Shown here: positions 59,923 through 64,000 of the stretch, piece after piece
Layout of the letters: each line of letters begins with the position of its first letter
How positions within the stretch are numbered: the stretch's first letter is position 1
Assembly (NCBI RefSeq): GCF_014117215.1
Contig: NZ_JACGXS010000011.1
Span: 53,227 to 117,226 of the forward strand
Direction: 5' to 3'
Length of the DNA: 64,000 nt
Source: Stenotrophomonas tumulicola
GTDB lineage: Bacteria > Pseudomonadota > Gammaproteobacteria > Xanthomonadales > Xanthomonadaceae
Program-made: the position numbers and the translations under genes
Notes under the pieces: model-generated
Seen by the model: only the letters and a program-made list of their open reading frames with translations
Told to the model about the DNA's origin: nothing
Databases searched by the model: none

Positions 59923-60923
59923 CGTTGCCGTCCCCGCCACAGCCATGCCAGCGCGCCCAGCAACATCGCCAGCGCCAACGGCCGGTAATAGATTTCTTCG
60001 CGTGGGCGCAGCGCGGGGCCTTCCGCATCTACCGGCTCCAGGCGGTCCAGCTCTGCATAGATGCCGGCCAGTTCACGGGTGTCGCGGGCGCGGAAGAAAC
60101 GCCCCCCGGTGGATTCGGCGATCTTCCGCAAGGTGGCTTCATCAACGGGATCCTGCGCCTGGCCCAGGTCGATGCCGAACAGCTTCATTCCGCCATCGCC
60201 ACCAAACGCCACGGTGTAGATGCGCACCTGCTCGGTGGCGGCCAGCTCTGCCGCGCGCAGCGGCGCCAGTACGCCCGCATTGCTGACCCCGTCAGTGAGC
60301 AGGATCAGTACACGCTGCCCTTGCGGCTGCCCACGCAATCGCTTCACTGCCAGTGCGATGGCATCGCCGATGGCGGTTTCGCGACCGGCCAGGCCGACCA
60401 CGGCATCACCCAGCTGTTCGCGTACGCTGGCCAAGTCGGCGGTGATGGGCGTCAGTGAGTAGGCACGGTCACCGAACACCAGCAGCCCAACGCGGTCACC
60501 GGCACGGCGGTCCAGGAAGTCGGCCAGCACGGCCTTGGCGGCAGTCAGGCGTTCGACCACCTGGTCGCCGAGCACCATGTCCGGCTCGCCCATGCTGCCG
60601 GAAACATCCATCGCCAGCATCAACTGGCGCGCCTGGGTTGGCGGGCTGACCGCCTCACCCAGCAGTTGCGGTCGCGCTACCGCCACGCACAGGCAACACC
60701 AAGCCAGCCACAACAGCACCCGGTGCAACCGCGCACCGCCGGCATCGGCTTCGCCAGCGATGTCCTGCAGCAGTTGGGCCGGCCATGGAACACGCAATGC
60801 AGCGTCCGCTGCAGCCGCGCGCTGCGGCCACCACCGCATCAGCCACGGCAACGGCAACGCCAGCAGTGCCCACGGCCACGCAAGCAACAGGTCCGGCCAC
60901 GGCCAAGCGGGAAGGATCATCAC
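59919..60923 (-). CDS. batA: BatA, VWA-domain membrane protein
   Basis: A 334-residue protein with two N-terminal helices, a von Willebrand factor A domain with an intact MIDAS (LAMDVSGSMGEPD, with Thr in LLTDGVSNAG) and a C-terminal helix (YYRPLALAMLLGALAWLW). It should bind a metal and a partner protein at the periplasmic face, with BatB and BatD. Both ends overlap the neighbouring genes by 4 bp. Compared with BatB its MIDAS is complete, suggesting the two VWA domains have different roles. Confidence 0.92.
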   Translation of the reverse strand: MMILPAWPWPDLLLAWPWALLALPLPWLMRWWPQRAAAADAALRVPWPAQLLQDIAGEADAGGARLHRVLLWLAWCCLCVAVARPQLLGEAVSPPTQARQLMLAMDVSGSMGEPDMVLGDQVVERLTAAKAVLADFLDRRAGDRVGLLVFGDRAYSLTPITADLASVREQLGDAVVGLAGRETAIGDAIALAVKRLRGQPQGQRVLILLTDGVSNAGVLAPLRAAELAATEQVRIYTVAFGGDGGMKLFGIDLGQAQDPVDEATLRKIAESTGGRFFRARDTRELAGIYAELDRLEPVDAEGPALRPREEIYYRPLALAMLLGALAWLWRGRQR

Positions 60924-61366
60924 CCACGCTCCTGCAGCAATGCCAGATAGCGCTTGGCCGCCCAGCGTTCCAACGCAGCCAGTTGCCCGGTATCGATGCG
61001 CGGCTGGTAGGCGCCCTCATGCAGCAAGGCACGCTGCGCCGGCGCCAGCTCTCCCTTCGGGTCCAGTGCCTGCAGCCACGCGTCACCCTGCAGCAGTTCG
61101 CTGCCCGGCCGCTGTTGGCGTGCGGCGCGCCGCAACAGGATCACCAATGCCGCCAGCCGCGCTGGGCCATCGCCCGCCGCCTGCAGGTCGGCATCGAACC
61201 GGCGCAGCCAGGCGCGCTGCCGGCGCCGGCGGCGCCACTGCAACCACAGTGGCACGGCAAGCAGCAGCAACAACCCGGCGGCCAGCAGCCACCAGCCCGG
61301 CGCCGGTGGCCACAGGCCGGGTGCCGGCGGCAGATGCACGTCACGCAGCGGCAGCGCCGCGCTCAT
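60920..61366 (-). CDS. DUF4381 membrane protein of the Bat operon
   Basis: A 148-residue protein with one membrane helix (GWWLLAAGLLLLLAVPLWLQWRRRRR) followed by a basic stretch and a helical cytoplasmic domain (LVILLRRAARQ, GDAWLQALD, ERWAAKRYLALL). This matches DUF4381, a small protein consistently placed between DUF58 and BatA in MoxR operons. Function unknown. The ATG at 61366 overlaps the stop of the DUF58 gene; the frame upstream is spurious. Confidence 0.87.
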   Translation of the reverse strand: MSAALPLRDVHLPPAPGLWPPAPGWWLLAAGLLLLLAVPLWLQWRRRRRQRAWLRRFDADLQAAGDGPARLAALVILLRRAARQQRPGSELLQGDAWLQALDPKGELAPAQRALLHEGAYQPRIDTGQLAALERWAAKRYLALLQERG

Positions 61367-62283
61367 GTCGGCACCTGCGGCAGGTCCGGTGCCAACCATC
61401 CTGCGCTTGGCGCATCGGTGGCGATCACGTGCACTGCCACGCGGCGCGCCGCCAGCAGCCGCTGCAACTGGTCCAAAGGCTGCACGAACCGGTCCTGCCA
61501 CTGCTCGCGGACCTGTGCGTTGCGCAGGTCCAGGCGCACACGCTGTTGGCCGGCAATGAAATCCAGGGTGTCAGAAGGCGGCTGCAGTTCCAGCGGATCC
61601 ACCATCAACAGCAGGTCGATCTCATGGTGCTGGGCCAACCCGGCCCATCGTGCGGCCGGGATCGCCTGCGCACGTTGCGGGTCGGCCAGTACCAGCATGC
61701 GCGCACCAGGCCGCAGCACCCGCGCCGCCTGCTGCAACGCATGTTCCAGCCCGGCATCTTCTTCGGGCGGGTGCGCGTACCAGCGCGTCAACGCATCCAG
61801 CACGCGCAACACACCACGTGTTCCGCTCGCTGGAGGAATGGGTGCCTCCACCACGCTGCCGCGCAGTGCGGCCAGGCGGTCGCCACGCCGCTGCGCCGAC
61901 CACGCCGCAACGGCGCCGACGCGTGCCGCCTGCACGGACTTGAAGCGGGTGCGGGTACCGAAGTACAGCGCCGGGTCGGTATCGGCAACGATCAGGCTGA
62001 CCCGTTCGCGCTCGGCCTGGAACAGTTTGGTATGCGCGCGCCCGCTGCGCGCAGTGACCCGCCAGTCGATGTGGCGTGCGTCGTCGCCGGCAACGTACTC
62101 GCGCGACTCGGCATACTCCATGCCGCGTCCACGCAGCGCCGACGGCGCTTGCCCGGCATGGCCGACACGCCCCCGTCGTGGTGCGGGCGGACGCACGGCA
62201 CTGCCGCGCAGCGCGACCAGCTCGGCCAGGCTTGGCACCAGGCCATCACCGTGCACGGCCTGGGAAGGATCAGTGGCCTGCAT
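61363..62283 (-). CDS. DUF58-domain protein of the Bat operon
   Basis: A 306-residue cytoplasmic DUF58 protein. The family signature is clear: REYVAGDDARHIDWRVTARSG, then LFQAERERVSLIVADTDPALYFGTR and a VWA-like C-terminal fold (GARMLVLADPQRAQ, IDLLLMVDPLE). DUF58 proteins are the usual partner of MoxR ATPases and probably their substrate or adaptor. The ATG at 62283 lies 5 bp after the moxR stop. Confidence 0.9.
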   Translation of the reverse strand: MQATDPSQAVHGDGLVPSLAELVALRGSAVRPPAPRRGRVGHAGQAPSALRGRGMEYAESREYVAGDDARHIDWRVTARSGRAHTKLFQAERERVSLIVADTDPALYFGTRTRFKSVQAARVGAVAAWSAQRRGDRLAALRGSVVEAPIPPASGTRGVLRVLDALTRWYAHPPEEDAGLEHALQQAARVLRPGARMLVLADPQRAQAIPAARWAGLAQHHEIDLLLMVDPLELQPPSDTLDFIAGQQRVRLDLRNAQVREQWQDRFVQPLDQLQRLLAARRVAVHVIATDAPSAGWLAPDLPQVPT

Positions 62284-62288
62284 GATGC

Positions 62289-63311
62289 TCAGGGCGCCGG
62301 GACGCGGGCCAGCAGTTCCTGCACCAGCCGCTCACCGTCCCAACCTTCGGCCACGGCCTCGTAGCTGGGCAGCACGCGGTGGCGCAGCACATCGCCAGCC
62401 ACTGCTCGGACATCATCGGGGGTGACGAAATCGCGCCCCGCCAACCAGGCCCGCGCCCGCGCGCAACGTTCCAGGGCGATCGAGCCACGCGGGCTTGCGC
62501 CCCACGCGATGCGTCGCGCCAGCGCTGCGTCGTAGCGCGCCGGTTCGCGCGAGGCCAGCACCAGTTCGACCAGGTAGCGCTCCAGGGTCGGCGCGAGGTG
62601 CAGGTCGAGTACCGCCCGACGTGCTTCGTAAACGTCCTGCAGCGGCATGCGCCGGGGCGGCGCCGGGGCAGCATCCAGCGCGCCGCGCGCACGTTCACGC
62701 GCCAGCCGCAGGATCTCGGTTTCCGCGCCCTCGTCCGGATAGCCGATGCGCACGTACATCAGGAAGCGGTCCAGCTGCGCTTCCGGCAGCGGGAAGGTTC
62801 CTTCCTGTTCGATCGGGTTCTGCGTGGCCATGACCAGGAACAGCGGCGGCAGCGGATAGGTATGGCGGCCCACGGTGACCTGGCGCTCGCCCATCGCTTC
62901 CAGCAGTGCGGACTGCACCTTGGCCGGGGCACGGTTGATTTCGTCGGCCAGCAGGATGGGATGGAAGATCGGCCCGGGGACGAACTCGAAGCGGCCTTCC
63001 TGCGGACGCCAGATTTCGGTGCCGGTGAGGTCGGCCGGCAGCAGGTCAGGGGTGAACTGCACGCGCGAGAAATCGGCATCCATGCGGCTGGCCAGCGCGC
63101 GGATGGCGGTGGTCTTGGCCAGCCCGGGCGCGCCTTCCACCAGCAGATGGCCATCGGCGAGCAAGGCGATCAGCAACCGTTCGACCAGATCGGCCTGGCC
63201 GACGATTTCGCTGGAAAGCGCCATGCGCAGGGCTTGGAAGTCATCATGCAACCGCGAAGCAAGGCGGCCAGCGGTGGCATCGGCGGTGGAGACGGCAGGG
63301 ATCTGATTCAT
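62289..63311 (-). CDS. MoxR-family AAA+ ATPase
   Basis: A 340-residue AAA+ chaperone of the MoxR type, first gene of the six-gene bat operon. Walker A GAPGLAKTTAI, Walker B LLADEINRAPAKVQSALLEAM, sensor 1 LVMATQNPIEQEGTFPLPEAQLDRF, and the C-terminal lid (ARIAWGASPRGSIALERCAR). MoxR ATPases remodel VWA-containing complexes. The frame is open to 63644, but the upstream part is translated from intergenic repeats and the family start (EIVGQADLVERLL) is close to ATG 63311. Confidence 0.94.
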   Translation of the reverse strand: MNQIPAVSTADATAGRLASRLHDDFQALRMALSSEIVGQADLVERLLIALLADGHLLVEGAPGLAKTTAIRALASRMDADFSRVQFTPDLLPADLTGTEIWRPQEGRFEFVPGPIFHPILLADEINRAPAKVQSALLEAMGERQVTVGRHTYPLPPLFLVMATQNPIEQEGTFPLPEAQLDRFLMYVRIGYPDEGAETEILRLARERARGALDAAPAPPRRMPLQDVYEARRAVLDLHLAPTLERYLVELVLASREPARYDAALARRIAWGASPRGSIALERCARARAWLAGRDFVTPDDVRAVAGDVLRHRVLPSYEAVAEGWDGERLVQELLARVPAP

Positions 63312-63456
63312 CGCACTTGGACCAGCACCGGTGAATTCCGGTTCCCCATCATCGCAGGCGCGTGCGCCGAGGGGATCAAAAATGCATGAACGAAGCCGGT
63401 CGAACGGGTGGAACCCCCTCGCGGCTGGTGGGCTTTCGAGCTGTATCTGGGGTTGC

Positions 63457-63551
63457 CCGGGCGGGTGGGATATGCGGGGCACGCGTAAATACATCCATGT
63501 AGCTCTTCGCGGCTCCTGCCGCTCAAGGCCCCGCATACCCCACCCGCCCGG
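63457..63551 (-). repeat. Structured GGA-hairpin element, copy A (possible ncRNA)
   Basis: Outer arms 63457-63480 and 63528-63551 are complementary at 23 of 24 positions. On the minus strand the 47-base interior reads CTTGAGCGGCAGGAGCCGC..., with a GCGGC-AGGA-GCCGC hairpin, then UAC-AUGGAU-GUA, then TTTACGCGT. Both hairpins hold GGA in the loop. The segment ACATGGATGT closely matches the published selection consensus for CsrA/RsmA RNA binding (recalled). A homologous copy with different stems lies at 63933-64000. Confidence 0.7.
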
Positions 63552-63596
63552 CCCTCGGACAGTTTCCGGTGGCCGCCAGCCGCGTTGAAAAAAATG

Positions 63597-63947
63597 GTAG
63601 AGCGGGGCCATGCCCCGCTGCCGTTGGCGCGATGCCGGAAACAAGGGCAGCGGGGCATGGCCCCGCTCTACCCATCACCCCGTTCCGCCGGGCATGGCCC
63701 GGCGCTACCCGACGCCGCATGGACCTGTCGAAGATGAGGCCGGGCGGCTTGGCGCGAAACAAAGAAAAATCGGTAGAGCGGGGCCATGCCCTGCTGCCGT
63801 TCGCGCGATGCCGGAAACAAGGGCAGCGGGGCATGGCCCCGCTCTACCCATCACCCATTACCCCGTTCCGCCGGGCATTGCCCGGCGCTACCCGACGCCG
63901 CATGGACCTGTCGAAGGTGGGGCGGGGTGGGTTGGCGGGACCTTGTG
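63597..63947. repeat. Tandem duplication of a 176-bp REP block
   Basis: Unit 1 (63597-63772) and unit 2 (63773-63947) each contain, in order, a GTAGAGCGGGGCCATGCCCC palindrome, its inverted partner 50 bp on, and an inverted CGCCGGGCATGGCCCGGCG palindrome followed by GACGCCGCATGGACCTGTCG. The units differ by scattered substitutions and a short TCACCCAT expansion, so the duplication is not brand new. Confidence 0.85.
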
Positions 63948-64000
63948 AGGCAGGAGCCGAACAGGAGCCCCCATGGATGGGTTCACGGCGTGTCCCGCCA
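63933..64000 (+). repeat. Structured GGA-hairpin element, copy B (cut by window edge)
   Basis: Arms TGGCGGGAC (63933-63941) and GTCCCGCCA (63992-64000) pair; the right arm probably continues beyond the window. The 50-base interior starts CTTGTGAGGCAGGAGCCG, with a GGC-AGGA-GCC hairpin, then CCC-AUGGAU-GGG, then TTCACGGCGT. It aligns throughout with the minus strand of copy A while the stems carry compensating changes. Confidence 0.65.

Larger units (their letters stand above)
63312..64000. other. Non-coding region built of structured repeats
   Basis: 689 bp with no supportable gene. From left to right: the moxR promoter region, a stem-loop sequence (AACCCC 63412-63417 with GGGGTT 63449-63454), the first GGA-hairpin element (63457-63551), two tandem copies of a 176-bp block of GTAG palindromes (63597-63947) and the start of the second GGA-hairpin element (from 63933). 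Apparent open frames here are translations of these repeats. Confidence 0.8.

Noticed and set aside
63312..63644. Upstream extension of moxR and other small frames in the repeat region
   Set aside because: The translations come from the palindromic repeats; frames of this kind are often annotated as hypothetical proteins but the sequence is explained by RNA or DNA structure.

Overview
The window looks like a chromosomal segment of a Xanthomonadaceae bacterium, most likely Stenotrophomonas. The signs are GC-rich DNA, dense intergenic GTAG-type palindromes resembling the SMAG/REP elements of that genus, the pilS-pilR and pilU-pilT/yggS/proC arrangements, and a metX-metB-hom operon under a SAM-I riboswitch. 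I found no tRNA, rRNA, CRISPR array, insertion sequence, prophage or integrase. Species cannot be fixed from this sequence alone.

Layout: 1-1642 succinyl-CoA synthetase (sucD truncated by the window edge, then sucC). 1939-4998 the type IV pilus two-component system PilS-PilR. 5023-7564 a cupin, a LysR regulator and an aldo/keto reductase. 7780-10640 a small WGR-like protein, hemE and an MFS exporter. 10773-18038 two tandem paralogous periplasmic-sensor hybrid histidine kinases. 18232-20027 a YceI-cytochrome b561-YceI operon. 20138-22930 a small glutaredoxin-like protein, serine ammonia-lyase and an exported alpha/beta hydrolase. 22987-31741 a surface module: subtilisin-like protease, large trimeric autotransporter adhesin, and a histidine kinase/response regulator pair. 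31775-35330 the methionine operon with its SAM-I riboswitch. 35469-40652 an M23 peptidase, RF3, a hemolysin III homologue and an AsmA-like protein. 40707-44581 pilU, pilT, yggS, proC. 44587-51957 a racemase, S1/P1 nuclease, MBL hydrolase, a BlaI/M56/TonB-like regulatory set, flavin reductase and acetyl-CoA hydrolase/transferase. 52000-56378 an ankyrin protein, transketolase and a dicarboxylate symporter. 56444-63311 a complete MoxR-DUF58-DUF4381-BatA-BatB/C-BatD operon. 63312-64000 is non-coding and rich in structured repeats.

The genes fall into a few functional groups. Surface and motility: PilS/PilR, PilT/PilU, the adhesin-protease-TCS block, and the Bat complex. Central metabolism: TCA cycle, transketolase, serine breakdown, proline and methionine synthesis, haem. 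Envelope sensing: the hybrid kinases and the BlaI/M56 pair.

The most interesting material is partly between genes. Two elements near the right edge share a core with two GGA-in-loop hairpins whose stems covary, inside unrelated but self-complementary outer arms. Two further near-identical palindromes form perfect 25- and 31-bp stems 11 kb apart. REP-type palindromes supply the stop codons of three separate genes. The met riboswitch can be given a testable switching model, and the adhesin/TCS divergent region carries a pair of 9-bp direct repeats that may be the response-regulator site.
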